A model generated the notes under the pieces. It was not told the origin of the DNA, searched no databases, and worked only from the letters and a program-made list of their open reading frames with translations. Of a stretch of DNA of 64,000 bases, positions 46,757 to 59,651 are shown in pieces; within the stretch, counting starts at the first letter, position 1; every line of letters starts with the position of its first letter. The stretch lies in the NCBI RefSeq assembly GCF_011075055.1, contig NC_058145.1, positions 16,613,894 through 16,677,893 on the forward strand, read 5' to 3'. This DNA is from Mangifera indica. Its lineage: Eukaryota > Streptophyta > Magnoliopsida > Sapindales > Anacardiaceae. A program made the position numbers and the translations under genes.

Positions 46757-49700
46757 ATGGCGAATCCGAATTGGGAGCTTAAGAATTGTTGTAATCATGA
46801 CCAGGTCATGTTTCTAGTGACAACTGGTGTCTTCACTGTTGCTATTCTCGCTGTGAGTTTCTTTTCTTGCCTATTACTTTCTTTTGTGGTTTCTTTTCGA
46901 AGTTTTGTGGTTCTCGAGAAAGCTGAAGAAAGGAAAAAAAGAAAGAAAATTTCGGGTGGTGTTCGAGCAGTTGAGTTGGGTACTTGACTTGAGTCAACCG
47001 TGTTAGAGGGATTTATGTTGGGTTTAAATGGTGAATATGTTGTCTTAGTTTCATATTTAAGTATTTGTTTATGTTGGTTTGAGTTTTATGTGGTATTAAA
47101 GAGAGAATCTTGGTAGTTTTATTGTCTTTCTTTGCGTTGTAGATCTGCAAGATTAAGTTTTTCGTTATTGCATATGATATAAACTAGGTTGGTTGATTTT
47201 CAATTTGTATATTGATGCGTGTAAGTTCTGCTGATTTTATGTTGCAACGGGATAGAGCTGAAAGGAAAAAAATGAGTTGAGATTCAGACTGAGCTTTAAT
47301 ATATTAAAAGAATTTACTGTCAATGAGGTTTAGCAGGGTGAAACACTTTAAAACAATTTTTTGGACCCATAAGCTAAGCTTATAGTTGTGAGAGAATGAC
47401 TTGTTACTAGTTGAACAAAAGGATGTAAATGTACTTTTGGAGATCTATGAGCTTAATTCTTTCTTGATCAAGAGCAGTAGAAGTCTTATAAAGCTCAAAT
47501 AGGTAGGATTTAAAAATTTCCATAAAGCATTCTGGCATGAGAAGTTATTGTTGAGTTTTAACATTGAAGCAGATGTTATGTAGCAGATTGAATTGTTAAT
47601 TGCAGTTCAATTGGGTTTTGCCGTCATTTGTTTCCTCAACTGGTGTATTGATGTAATTTTTTTGGTTTCTGATGGTCACAGCTCTGGAGGACATTTGTAC
47701 TAGCACCTTTTAAGCTCATTACTGTATTTTTGCACGAAGCAAGTCATGCAGTCGCATGTAAACTCACTTGTGGAGATGTAAGAAGCTTTTCCTCGCTTTC
47801 TTATATGTGATTAAGTTTTTAGTTAGCAATCCATTAACTAAATTTTTATATAACGTATGATACTTTCTTTTCTTTTCTTTATGAGTACTATCATTGTTTT
47901 TTGTTTAGGAATATTTGCTTTACCTTGTGAGTGCAATAGGTCAACACAGATGAAACCTCATATATTTACCCGTTGAATCTCTTTAATTATCTTACTGGAC
48001 CTCAACTCTCTTCTTATTTAGTGTATCCAGAGTGCTAATATACTGCCTTTCATTTTAACAGTAGACACCTCATATTCTGATATTGAATAGATTGCATATC
48101 AGAAAAATGGATTTGAATATAGAATTTATCTTTTTTTTTTTTCATGGGAAATGATAAGTTCAAAATATTTTTCTTATTCATGTAACAATTTCTCAGCTTT
48201 TTAGTGATTAATGGCTCCAAATCACTCTGTGTTGCAAAAATGAAATGTTTGGCATGTTCTGATATAAATGCATGCTTGCTGATATCATTGAAAACAACAT
48301 GGGCCTTTAAATGGTTATCCTATCTTTACATTCAAACACAAATATGAACACCTTTTAATGTTTGCTAAATTGCTATGATAGTGCTACTTCTTTCTCTTCT
48401 GTTGAAGGCCGATTTTTTTTTTTTAATTAAAATTCATGATGTTGCTGCACGTCAATTCATATTCAGTTTCATTGTCTTGATCTAGGGATGGGGTGTGCTC
48501 AATCAGAGTTATTTTATAACTACTTTATTTTGCAGGTGGAAGGGATCAAGGTTCATGCAAATGAGGGTGGGGTGACACAAACACGTGGTGGCATATATTG
48601 TTGTATCCTGCCTGCAGGATGTAATACACTTTGCCTTCAGAGAACTTCACTTTCTTTTCCTGCTATTTTGTGCAACATTAGTACACAAGATCCATGCTTT
48701 GCAAATTTGTAAACATGCACTCTCCTGCACAAAAAGATATGCATACTCATGCGCTGCATCATATTGGAGACTTATGATTTTGGATATGCATGCACATATG
48801 TACATTGATGCTTATATGCTTAAAGGATGCATAGAAGTGTTTTTGTATAGCCTTTATTACTGGTAAAAGATAACTTTAAGTGTAGCATTGCCCTTCCCCC
48901 TTTTCCATTTCCACTCTTTCTCCTTTCTCCCTCATTTGTCTCATTATAATCAATATGTGAACATTTTCAGGCCGTGTGTTATTTATATCAGTGTCTGTTT
49001 CTGAATTCTGTCTGAACCCAAGAAGTTATCAGAAACAGACAAGGACCTCTTTAATGATATCATGCTCTTCAGTTTTCATGTGTTTGAATTTTCTATGTGA
49101 AACCCAAGATCTTAGCTTTTCATTAACTTGTGGTTTCCTTATTTTGTTTTCAATTGGCATTAGTTCCTTTGCAACTATGGCACTCACAACGCATAAAATT
49201 TGCTCTTTGCATCCAGATCTTGGTTCATCATTTTGGGGAATGGCTTTGGTGCTTGCATCAACAAATTTAACCACTGCAAGAATCGCCGCTGGTTGTCTTG
49301 CCCTCGCTTTGTTCATTGTGCTCTTTGTTGCAAAAAATGTAAGCAACAGGGATAGTATTTTCTATTTATATGTAGTTATTGTACATATGCTCTTTGTTAT
49401 TATTTTGTTAATATTCTTTGAAAGTGTGTACTAAGTTTTTCTGCTGTCTTACTTGTTACTCTATTGTGTCAACAGTGGACACTTCGAGGACTTTGTATTG
49501 GTGAGTGTTTTGGTGATCTATGTGTGCCTTTTTCATTAAATTTAATCCTCTAAACTCATGTTTTTAAAATTTACCCACTGAATTTTCAGGATTCATCATT
49601 TTCCTTGCTGTAATCTGGATTTTGCAAGAAAAAACAAGTGTCAAGATTCTCCGCTATGTCCTCCTTTTCATTGGTTTATCCCCTTTAACATCTTCCAAAT

Positions 49701-50372
49701 TTTGTTGATTTAGCTTACAAATAATACTTTACCTCTTCAGTGAAAAAGAAGTTTAGCTAATTTTTATTCTTGCATACTGCAGGAGTAATGAACAGCTTGT
49801 TTTCAGTTTATGGTGTGTATTTACACATTCTTCCTCTTTTATTTTATTTTTTTACTGTAAATGAAATTAAAGAATGCAAACTGTAATACCATTTAGGAAT
49901 ATGAATGGTGCAGATATTTATGATGATCTAATATCTCGAAGAGTCCACTCCAGTGATGCAGAGAAATTTGCAGAAGTTTGCCCCTGCCCTTGTAATGGTG
50001 TTGGTTGGGGAGTCATTTGGTAAGCTTATTAGCTTAGAAAAAAGATGATCTTTGTCAATGTAGAGACATTGTATGGTGCAATAAAACTATGAGCAAATAG
50101 TTTTGAGTACGCAATTAATACTTAGACGATGTGTCATCATATGATTAAATGATTTTGAATTAACAATAAAGTAATACCCAATCACATAATGACACATTAT
50201 TTGGGTACCCAATTAAGTACTCAATTGGTTGTATACAACATTGTTCTTGTATGGTGTGCTAATATGTTCTTGTCACTGATTACCAATTATTTCCAATGAT
50301 CCTTACAGGGGAATGATATCGTTTACTTTTCTTTGTTGTGCCATGTATCTTGGACTTGTTATCTTATCATAA
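46757..50372 (+). CDS. Peptidase M50B-like membrane protein
   Basis: Nine exons, 46757..46852, 47682..47777, 48536..48620, 49217..49338, 49476..49500, 49590..49673, 49783..49812, 49914..50019 and 50309..50372, total 708 nt and encode 235 aa. Start: MANPNWELKNCCNHDQV. A site-2-protease-like zinc motif, HEASH (HExxH, residues 50-54), follows the first membrane segment. Later blocks are GGVTQTRGGIY, ILPAGYLGSSFWG, TARIAAGCLALALFIVLF, GFIIFLAVIWIL, DIYDDLISRRVHSSDAE and GVGWGVIW. It matches the plant and fungal 'M50B-like' family, small multi-pass proteins whose substrate is unknown. All junctions are GT-AG and in phase. Exons 5 and 7 are only 25 and 30 nt. A further donor (TAAG|GTACAT) just after the stop suggests a spliced 3' UTR. 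Confidence 0.93.
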
Positions 50373-51932
50373 GGTACATCCTACTTCTGCTATAGAGCAT
50401 TTTAGCGTCTTGTGCAGATAAATCTATTGATGTTTTTCCATATAATTTGATAATGCAATGCAATTTTTTCTTCTTAAATGTAATCTATAGGAACAAAAAC
50501 GATCAGATAATGTAGTTTACGGTCCTGTTAAAGATCCAACAAGTAGATCAATTGTGAATTGAAAATTTTAACAATTTCCAAAGGATCTGGATTGCAGTTG
50601 AATGCCATGTACATATATAATTCTTCATAACTTCGCTATGGAATGCCCAGGAAGAGAACAAGTGTTACTCTCATAGCGAGTTTGAATCACTGATAAGCCA
50701 ATGAGTCTTTCTATAATAATAGCCTTTTTCATACGTGTGACACATGTTTGTTCACTGAATTTCTCTTATCAAGTTCTGAGGATTGGATTTTGTTTCTTCT
50801 TGTAATGATACAGATTGCAGGTAATCACACATTCTATCTCCCTCTTTCCTTTTAGCTTTGGCGGGGAGGATTTTCCTGTGGAAGAAAAATACGCTTAACC
50901 AGATTCATCTGAGATTGGGAGGCGCTATTGTTTCAGTTTCAGTGGTGACATGACTTTATTCTTTTAAACCTTTTTCCCCTGGGGTTACAGATTGAAATTG
51001 TTTGATGACTTTATCGTATATATAAATAGCAATGATTTTTTCTTGACTTGATTAAGTTCAATATCGACTTCTCTCTTTTGATACCAGAAACTTTGTTGGT
51101 TGGCTTCTTGATCATTTTGCGGATATACTTACTGGTGTAGGGTATTGCAGTGCAACTCTATAGTGCCATGAATACATTTCTTCAAGTACACTTAGCTATG
51201 AACACACAAATTTTCTGGGCAAACATTTGCATTTTCAAAATTTGGAATCTTTGGAATTTTAACACTATGTGCGGTCTAGTTATTATGCTTCAAATTTACT
51301 TATCCAACGAAGGTGAGCTTTTTTTTATCTAAAAAAAAAGAAGTGTGAATACAAAGGAATGAAGTCAATTAATGACGTATTTCCTAACTAGTTAAGTTTA
51401 TATTTACATGGGAATTACAAAATTTTATGAATATTTTGAACCAGGAGAATGTTTGTTCATAAATCGACAAAAAAGAAATTCATTCAATCAGAAGTGATTT
51501 TTATCTCCTGAGAAGAATAACAGATAATAACAGTGGAAGAATAACATGTTTTACAATAAGAGGCCGATTCTGTCTGCTATACTATCTAATTGTATTCACT
51601 GGGTGAATAACCATACATATAAATACACATGCTTCATACATACATACCAGTTTTAAAGGTTGAGTGACTTTCAAGTGTATGTACATGCAGTCTGTATTAT
51701 ATATAAATCTGTGATATGGTGGAATGGATCAATGTTGGTGATTATATTTATCAATAAAACTACATGCATTTAAATAGTTGATTGTATATTTAGATGGTGT
51801 TTTATTTAATTATATAATAACATATTATCTAAATATGTAATTAAATATTCAAAATAAGTATATATAAAATTATCCTATATTTATATAGAGAGCCAAATGA
51901 AATGAATACAGTACCTGTTACCTAGTTAGGGT

Positions 51933-51936
<4 letters not shown>
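50373..51936. other. 3' UTR of the M50B-like gene, then intergenic
   Basis: The first ~600 bp are probably spliced 3' UTR (acceptor CTATAG near 50491). Beyond ~51000 the sequence is AT-rich with no supported gene. The ORF at 51150 shows no family signature. Confidence 0.4.

Positions 51937-51995
<59 letters not shown>
51937..51995. repeat. (TA)n microsatellite
   Basis: About 59 bp of uninterrupted TA dinucleotides directly abutting the first miR477-like tandem unit. A short TATATATA remnant recurs between the two units at 52133-52142. Confidence 0.95.
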
Positions 51996-51997
<2 letters not shown>

Positions 51998-52035
51998 TTG
52001 TCTTGCAGGGTTCGTGATATGTATAGCAGAAATAT

Positions 52036-52121
52036 CCTTCAACTTCCCCGGAAGACTTCCAACATTCCAAGCCAATATTAGCGTGCATGGAACATTGGAA
52101 GCCTCCGAGGGAAGTTGAAAG
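52036..52121 (-). ncRNA. MIR477: MIR477-like precursor hairpin, tandem copy 1
   Basis: Arms 52088..52121 and 52036..52069 pair over 34 bp around an 18-nt loop. Read on the minus strand, the stem has one C-C mismatch and six G-U wobbles. Read on the plus strand those six become A-C mismatches, so the minus strand is the selected one. The minus-strand 5' arm (52114..52095) reads CTTCCCTCGGAGGCTTCCAA, close to the miR477 family, whose recalled core is (A/C)YCTCCCTCAAAGGCTTCCAA on the 5' arm. miR477 is known mainly from woody eudicots and is reported to target GRAS transcription factors. Confidence 0.75.
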
Positions 52122-52182
52122 CCTTCCCCATTATATATATATGGTTATCTTGCAGGGTTTGTGATATGTATAGCAGAAATAT

Positions 52183-52268
52183 CCTTCAACTTCCCCGGAA
52201 GACTTCCAACATTCCAAGCCAATATTAGCGTGCATGGAACATTGGAAGCCTCCGAGGGAAGTTGAAAG
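52183..52268 (-). ncRNA. MIR477: MIR477-like precursor hairpin, tandem copy 2
   Basis: This hairpin is identical to the copy 147 bp away. The candidate mature sequence is at 52261..52242 on the minus strand. It is the promoter-proximal copy, lying about 80 nt downstream of a TATATAAA on the minus strand. The two copies could be processed from one primary transcript. Confidence 0.75.
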
Positions 52269-52346
52269 CCTTCCCCATTTCAAGTTGGAGAAGAGAATTC
52301 AATCTCGAGGCCAAACTACAACACAGTATAAGCCTCCTCCATTGGG

Positions 52347-52354
52347 TTTATATA
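52347..52354 (-). promoter_or_regulatory. TATA box upstream of the tandem MIR477-like hairpins
   Basis: The minus strand reads CCCTATATAAACCC. A matching TATATAAA lies at the same kind of position upstream of the third hairpin (55821-55828), and sequence further upstream is also shared (TCGAATCCCA). This argues for a conserved RNA polymerase II promoter. Transcription would start ~30 nt downstream, near 52317. Confidence 0.55.
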
Positions 52355-52561
52355 GGGCTGAAAATTACCACTTACAATAATATTCATTTTTATCTACGTA
52401 GAAAGAAACCAACCCATCGAATCCCACATGGCCACCTTACTGATCAGTATCGCATATTTTATCTACATGTATATATTCGTCCTTCGAAAGATGTCTCACA
52501 TGTTATTCTCTTCTTCATCACTCATCTGATAGAAGCTTACTACGATAGCATGTAGATAAAT

Positions 52562-52563
<2 letters not shown>

Positions 52564-52605
<42 letters not shown>
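52564..52605. repeat. (AT)n microsatellite
   Basis: About 40 bp of uninterrupted AT dinucleotides. Confidence 0.9.
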
Positions 52606-52608
<3 letters not shown>

Positions 52609-52609
52609 T

Positions 52610-54915
52610 TAATCAGGAGTGGAGATGGTGGCTTCTGGAATGAAGACTTTTAGCTGGATTCAGATGAAAGTGTGGAATATATATATATATCTATATAAAC
52701 GATAAGGGTGGATAGACATTACAGAGACAAGAGACTAATTCTTTGCTGCACCAAGAGTCGAGGGAATATATGTATATATATCCTATTAATATTTTCTTTT
52801 TCTTGAGGTTAAAGGTAGGGAATGTCAACCTTTTTTGTCAGTTCGATGCATGTCAACCTTCTTTCTATTTATTCTGTTTTCGATCTGGTTCTTTAATAAC
52901 TGGCTCCACCACCCCTGGAATCAATAACTTTGCGAGCAATAATTGTCTACCAAAGAATAAAGGCATGCAGGCTTGAATTAACCTGAGAATTTGTTGCATG
53001 CAGATTGATAAGCATTAATAACTATTAACTATGCAAGGCCCCCACCAAATCCTCTTTCACTACACAGATATTTACATTTTATATATTATATATTCAGTAC
53101 CCACAAATTATTTTTCAATTGATGTATCAGATTGTGAATGTAATTATCTTACTCTTGCACCAACTTTACACAGAGAAAAGGGTATGGATCATTCATCATG
53201 ATGATCTTTTTATATATATATATATCTATATTCTCCTTACTTGCTCTTTTTAATTATCTGCTAAAAACAAAGACATAGTTAATTTGGAGGCAAAATTACT
53301 GTGTTATTCTCTTGTCCTTTGCATTCCTTTCAAAGAGTATTGGCATTGGCTTAAGCATTAGTTAACGATTTCTGGCAGGACATTTGCTCAGACCATCGTC
53401 TCAGCCTCCTTCAATTATTATGGTGTAGAAATTTCTTTCCTAGCTTCCATTGATTTAAAAATTGTTTATAGGATTTAGAATTCTATATCACTAGATGTAA
53501 TCCCTATTGTGGATTTGATCCAAATTATATCTAAACCAACTTAATCTTGAATTATATTCATAATATCCAACAAATAAGTTTAAACTGATGTATAATAACA
53601 CTGAAAGGTTACAAGTGATGATAAATAGTAACGTAAAAGGATAATAATGTTATCAACAAGGTGAATAATGTTATCAAATTGATAAAAAACTCAATCTTAA
53701 ATTAAGTTTAAACTTTAACTTGAGATCAACTTAAAACTCTAACTCAATTTATTTAAACTAAAAATTATATTTGAATCGAGTCAATTCAAATTGGATCAAC
53801 CACTAGGAATCTCAATGTTGGATTTCACTGATTGAGTCTTCCATAATTATCACCCCATAACATTGAATCTACACATTAATTTACATGACAAAACTTTTAT
53901 GTACTAAAATCCACCAAGTTAATAGATAAATTATCATCATTACAACTACAATAAATTTATCATCATCTTCAACATAAACTTTTGTCACCAATACATATCT
54001 GTGTAACATATAATATAACATCTTTTAGTGGAAGAATAAAGAGGATTCTAAAAATTCTTTCAATGAATTTTTTTTTAATCCTCTGACCTCTCTACTTGTA
54101 CCATTTTCTCTGTCCATTCAATAACTTCTTGACAGATTCACATCCTTCTAGCATGCAGCTTCTCAGCTGCCTGCACGGGAGATTTTGCGGGCTGCTTTCC
54201 AGAGAGAAGGCAGGCATGTTGTATTACGGAGATGTATGCTTGTGTTTAATTTGAGGAAGATAAGCTTCGGGTTAAATCATGAGCTCTGACTAAAAACAGT
54301 CACCATGCATTTTATTTTACTTATTGTAATGGGGCCAAGCTGCTCATACCGAGCAAATCAAACATCGAGTCCAATGATTAGTTCCATATTCACTGAACGA
54401 AATAAGTTAAGAGTTTAATCTTGATATGTCATCAAAAAAGACTTAAACCCATGTTCTCTTATACATAAAGTATTTTTTTTTATCACTCAAATTACTCTTT
54501 GAAGATGCATATTCTTCTTTTTCTTTCTGGGTTTGTGCATGTTTCAAAGGCTAGATAAAAGAACAAGTTTGTCTTCACTTTTAATATGCTTGGCTGACAA
54601 GCAACAAATGAGGCTTCCGGGTGGGAGTGCTGAGATAAAAAAAACAAAAAGATGTCAATGTCAAACGACAATCACAAAGTTCAAATGAAAGCTGATTTGG
54701 TGTACCTGTAAATAGCTGGGCACATCTCAACCAATAGAAGAGAATCAAATGAAGAGGGTAAAGGAGCAGAAAATAACCAGTGCTCTAGAATAAAACATTG
54801 CAATCAATCTTATCCTTTTAAATAGACTTCCACCAATAATCCAGAAGCTAGTATATTAAGTAATATTCTCATGCAGTAGTTGTAAGACAATGAAATATTG
54901 AGGTTCATTTTGAAC

Positions 54916-54990
<75 letters not shown>

Positions 54991-55640
54991 GCGTATATTA
55001 ACTATAGAAGCATGAGAGAACTTGCAACTACTGGAGTAAGATAGCCTAAACCTTTACCCAACTCTTGTAAAAACATAAACCATGGAAGCAAATCTTTATT
55101 CTTAATTATTAGATGGATAAAAAAAACTAGTTACAGAGTACAAAACAGGAAATTTTCCATGGTCTTGAACTACAAATATGGATATGCAAGCAAATATTTG
55201 CATCTTTGCTATCTAACATGATTATAAGTCCATATTAGAAACACATGAAGGCTACGGCACACGTCTATGTCAAACATAAACTACTGTACTGCTGCAAGTT
55301 CCCTCATCTAGCAATAGTAGGTATTTAAGGAATATAGATTGGTCAATCTGTTTTCAATATGTATTAATCATTTCCATTGGAATATATATATTTAAACTAT
55401 ATAAACCTCCATGCATAAAAGCAATTTAAGATACCTGCAAAAGCTAGTGAAGTTCTTTTGATAATGCTCACATGCTTACCAACTCACCAAATTGAGTTGA
55501 TGTAGTCATTGGCAGCACTCTGTAGTCTGACAAACACATGATCTTCTTTGTCCATTCTGCCATCAATAACAAAGAAAAGACTTTGTATGTAAGAATCATT
55601 CTAGATTCTAACAAGACTTAATTAAATAGATGTAGCCAGA
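52610..55640. other. Intergenic, AT-rich
   Basis: No protein gene is supported. A TTCAAATT/AACTTGAG-rich dispersed repeat occupies ~53500-53800 and a long (AT)n tract lies at 54919-54984. A 24-codon minus-strand ORF near 55490-55570 (MDKEDHVFVRLQSAANDY...) follows an acceptor-like GGCAG and reads like protein, but I cannot link it to any exon or family. Confidence 0.4.
54919..54984. repeat. (AT)n microsatellite
   Basis: About 66 bp of AT dinucleotides, the longest such tract in the window. Confidence 0.95.
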
Positions 55641-55645
55641 AGAAG

Positions 55646-55730
55646 CCTTCAAAGTCCCTCGTCAGCCTCCAGAATTCACTGTTACTTGGTTTTAACATGG
55701 AATACTGGAAGCCTTTGAGGGACATTGGAA
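55646..55730 (-). ncRNA. MIR477: MIR477-like precursor hairpin, third copy
   Basis: On the minus strand the 5' arm (55730..55698) contains TCCCTCAAAGGCTTCCAG (55722..55705). This agrees with the miR477 core I recall from grape, poplar and citrus better than the tandem copies do. It pairs with 55678..55646 across a ~19-nt loop, with a three-base internal loop and two G-U wobbles within the mature region. A TATATAAA lies ~90 nt upstream on the minus strand (55828..55821). The region upstream shares short blocks with the tandem locus at 52.3 kb, so the loci arose by duplication. Confidence 0.8.
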
Positions 55731-55820
55731 ACTCTCCTTTAATCTCCTTTCAATTCACAGACAAGACTCGCCAACTTCTATATATCTCGCAGCTTTACTA
55801 CACTGGAAGCGCTGCTGGAG

Positions 55821-55828
55821 TTTATATA
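55821..55828 (-). promoter_or_regulatory. TATA box upstream of the third MIR477-like hairpin
   Basis: The minus strand reads CCCTATATAAACTCC, near-identical to the box at 52347-52354. Confidence 0.55.
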
Positions 55829-55929
55829 GGGATGATTAATCTCCAACAGCTCAAAAAAGACAATCGAATCGAATCCCATATCGATATCACTATTCTTCTA
55901 TACTTTCTATCTCTAATAATCTTGTAATT

Positions 55930-58900
55930 ATTCTATGGTCCTGATCTCAGATCATAAAAGAATCTGAAGCCAAATAAAACCACCCGCACTACATTGTGGT
56001 TTACAGCTCCAGCATCCACCAATTCAGTTGGTCAATTGCCATATTCAGTGGGCAGGCAAAAGCATACTAAGCTTCTAATCCATACCCTAAACACATTCTA
56101 GAATACAAAAGCTGGATGGCCTTGGATGGACTAATTCCCACTCCAAGGGTCAAGAGAATGATTTAACACTTTTTCCCTTGAGAATTTCAACCTGTGACGG
56201 ACACGTAACACATTGTTGTTAATTTCATAAAATATATAACAAGAAAGGAGGCCACTACCAGAAAACACCTATCCATCTCTCTCCAGCCCAGGATCCTTAG
56301 CCTAACAGCTAAAACTTTTTAAGGATTTTCTTAGTGAAGAATAAAGACTTTACACCACGAGACACAAATAAAGACTTTAAACCATGAGATGCAAACAAAC
56401 ACTATGAACTATGAGATGCACACAGCCACCAAAGGGAACCAACAGTAGTAAGCCAAAATCAAGCAACTATGTCTTGGAGATATAAGCAAATCCACTCTAG
56501 TCCTTCTCAGATATTTTCTTTTCTTTTCAAGGAGTAAGTATATATAAACTACAAGTCCCAGCTGAAAACAGTATTTCAAGCTGAACCTGGGAGACGTGTA
56601 ATTTTATTTGTTCTAAAAATTGGCTAAATTAGTCTGCCCACACAAATCATATGGTAGAATCTGTTATCAGTTATCGGTCGACAATGCAAGTGGAGCCATA
56701 AGTGTATCCTTTCAAATGGATCTAATCACCAACATGAATAAGGGGCTAAGATGTCAAAAAGACAAACAGATTCCTCTTTCACTTGCAATGTGGAAGGCAT
56801 AAAATTTGAAATATAACATTCTATCCCCACTTGTGTGTAAATAATAGCGCTATTTTAAGACCTATTTTTTAACCGTATCATTATCCCTCCACTAGTAATA
56901 TACTATGAAGACCAGGAAATTAATTCCACATAGAGACGCTGTAAGAAGTGAACTGAACTTATTCACATATAAATCTCCTAGAGAATATTTAATTTACTTA
57001 GGGCTCTCTGTTAGGGTGCCCTAAGCAACAATATCAACTAATAACATAAAATTTAACTCCAAAAAGCTAGAGACATCCAGGATTATCTTATCAATACCTT
57101 ATCACTTATATCTAGTTCTGATACATAAATGATCAAGCTTCTGAGATTCACAACAAGGTTCATGCACAGTTTCACTGATATCCCTGTTCACAGTAGCTAC
57201 TTCAATAATATCATGTTATATTAAAACCAACAAATCTAGGTAAAACCCTATTAATGAAATATACACTCTAGCAAAAGTATTCTTATTGTCTCACAGAAGA
57301 GTATACTAGGAATAAAACCTTAAACATTATATTTGAAGAGAATCCATGCTTGTGATCCCTCATGACGGTTATACCAGTGGAGACTGGTCCTTCAAAGTCA
57401 CACATCAACCAAAGAATAGAAGTTTTAAACTTTCAGATATCAATCATCTTGAAATTTGATAAAACACATTACAAATATATATTCTTTCATACATCTAAGG
57501 AAATAACCAAAAACAATCATCAATAAATCAAGAATCCTTGCAATTGCAACACTCATATTCAATCTATTTGACTTAAATATTGATGTTGGTTGTAACCAAA
57601 TAGTTAGAGCTTTTATTTCAAGAGCTAAATTCCCAAACTCCCCCACATGTAATGCCTTTGCGTTTATTTTTCTATCAATCCATATGACTCTATCGACTAG
57701 ACTTTTTTTATCTCACTCACTTAACGCAATCACCTTATATATCCGTACAATTAAGTGTTTGAGACCAACACGTTAAAAAAATGATTTTTTTTTTTGTCTA
57801 AATAGAAAATTCTCATAATTTTAACACCAAATCCTTAGATTATGTTCATTGGAAATGAAAATAAAATGAAAACCCAAAATCCTTTTTTTCTTCTGAAAAC
57901 TCCACCAGTTTTGTTAACTATTTTTATTTCAAAAAATTCGTTTCCACGTTTTGAACCTTGGAGCATGAAGTTCTACGGGTGCAGGGATTCCCATCAGAGC
58001 AGTTTCATCTAATATGGGTGTGAATATTTAATGCGTATAGCAACACCCTAAAGTGAACCATAAACAACTGGCAAGTATAACCACAATAAAAAATAGAAGA
58101 TAAATCTCGAAATTCATAAGAATAATATGCAATTCGAGCCCATAAATCCTATGGGATATAGAAGAACCAAACACTTGTTATAGTATTGATTTCGAATTGA
58201 TGAATGCAGGAATTGAATAGAAACATTAATACTAACCGAACTGCGAAAACAGAAAGAAAATGGAAGAGAGATTGCGATAACCAAATGCAAAGAGCGCCAG
58301 AATGTGATGGAGCAGGTAAGAGAGAAAAAGAGCGCGCACCTGTAACCAGGGCGTGATTTGAAAATTTTAAGACTTGTTTATGTAAAGAGTACAGGAGTTT
58401 CAAGTTCAACGGCAGAAATCGCACGCGTAATTTCTCTGTGATTAACCAACCTTGCACGACTTGAAATCAGATAATTAATCACTTAAAAACCCCCAAATAT
58501 TTTGCAAACATCCTCAGCATCCTCGAAGTGTAATAATAGATCAACAATATAATTAAAGGCAATATTTTCAGGTCTTGACCCGGTGGGGTGTTTTTTGGGC
58601 CTGATCAGTTGAATTGGCGATCGGCATAAGAATTGTTGATGCATTTTTACAATATAAAATTGTGCCGTAAAAAAGTCTTATTGACGTCAACTGACGGTTG
58701 TTAAAACATGATGTAACTCAGTTTAACGAGGTTTGCTGATTTAAAAGCTGTTAAAACTTCACTTGGATTGGCCCAAGACCAAATTTTTAATGAATTATAA
58801 TTAACCCAATACTAATTGTTGATTTAGTGAATAAATAAAACACACCAAATTTTTATTTACTTTGTAAAAAAGTAATTTATATAAATGAAAATCCATAGTT

Positions 58901-59640
58901 TTTTCCTTCTTTAGAATATAAAAAAGATTCAACACAACAACCACATTGCAACAAAAAACATATATATATTCCAAGGCATAGTTCATCATTTCAGCCAACC
59001 CGGAATCTTTTGAAGTCTGCAAATTCTCTATCTTTTATGAATTAACAAAGTGATTGAATCCCTAACCTGTCTTCCCAACAAATATTCCAGGCAAGAAAGA
59101 TGACCCAAAGAGGTTCAAAATGGAACTCTTTGTGGAGTCTTCCCTGGGCAAAAACTTCTAGTGTAAGAGCCCACTCAACTACCACACCCAATTCATACTA
59201 TTATTTTTATTCAATCCCAAGAAAGTGGAGGAAAAAAAAGAAAATTGCATGATTACAAATGAAGGGCCCTACATATTTCTAAATAATACAAAACTTGCAA
59301 GGACTGCAATCCAGTGGGTGTTCTCTCTTTCCATTGTGCTACATGATAAGATACAAGTAATGGAACCTGTCAAAAAATGTCTCATTCAGAAAATAACCAA
59401 AAAAATTTGATATAAATGTAGGGATGGGGTAGGGACAAGGATCTTGACCACCCAATTTCAGTTTCATTAAAAACCTAGCTTCATGTTTCTTATGAAGCCA
59501 CCCATTAGACCAGTAATGCCATAGACCTTAACTGGCAAAAAGTTTCAATTGGTTCATAGTGAAACTTATTTTAGTTTGGCATATATATGAATAGAAAGAC
59601 AAATGTAAATTTACCGAGCTGGAAAATTTGACATTAATCC
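55930..59640. other. Intergenic, possible non-coding transcript
   Basis: No protein gene is supported. Around 58230-58460 the minus strand is less AT-rich and has donor- and acceptor-like sites (TTACAG|GTGCGC at ~58340, TTTCGCAG at ~58238). It resembles a promoter or 5' leader, but no coding exon follows. The ORFs at 56620, 57440 and 58149 lack family signatures. Confidence 0.35.
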
Positions 59641-59651
59641 ACAAACACGAT

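Larger units (their letters stand above)
51996..52279. repeat. 147-bp tandem duplication carrying a hairpin
   Basis: Two units with a period of 147 bp (51996..52142 and 52143..~52279), both opening GGTT(G/A)TCTTGCAGGGTT. Only about two substitutions separate them outside the TA tract, and the hairpin cores are identical, so the duplication is recent. Confidence 0.95.

Noticed and set aside
54150..54225. Possible additional miRNA hairpin (CTGCCTGCACGGG ... AAGGCAGGCATG)
   Set aside because: Pairing is limited to short blocks with large mismatched segments, and neither arm resembles a known family.
51937..54984. Long (TA)n tracts as CRISPR, origin or regulatory elements
   Set aside because: They are ordinary dinucleotide microsatellites common in plant intergenic DNA.
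55490..55570. 24-codon minus-strand ORF (MDKEDHVFVRLQSAANDY...) as an exon
   Set aside because: It reads like protein and has an acceptor-like site, but no neighbouring exon or family could be linked, so it is mentioned only as intergenic content.
58149..58457. 102-codon minus-strand ORF as a membrane protein gene
   Set aside because: Its hydrophobic composition comes from pyrimidine-rich leader-like DNA; the splice-like signals inside it suggest a non-coding 5' region.
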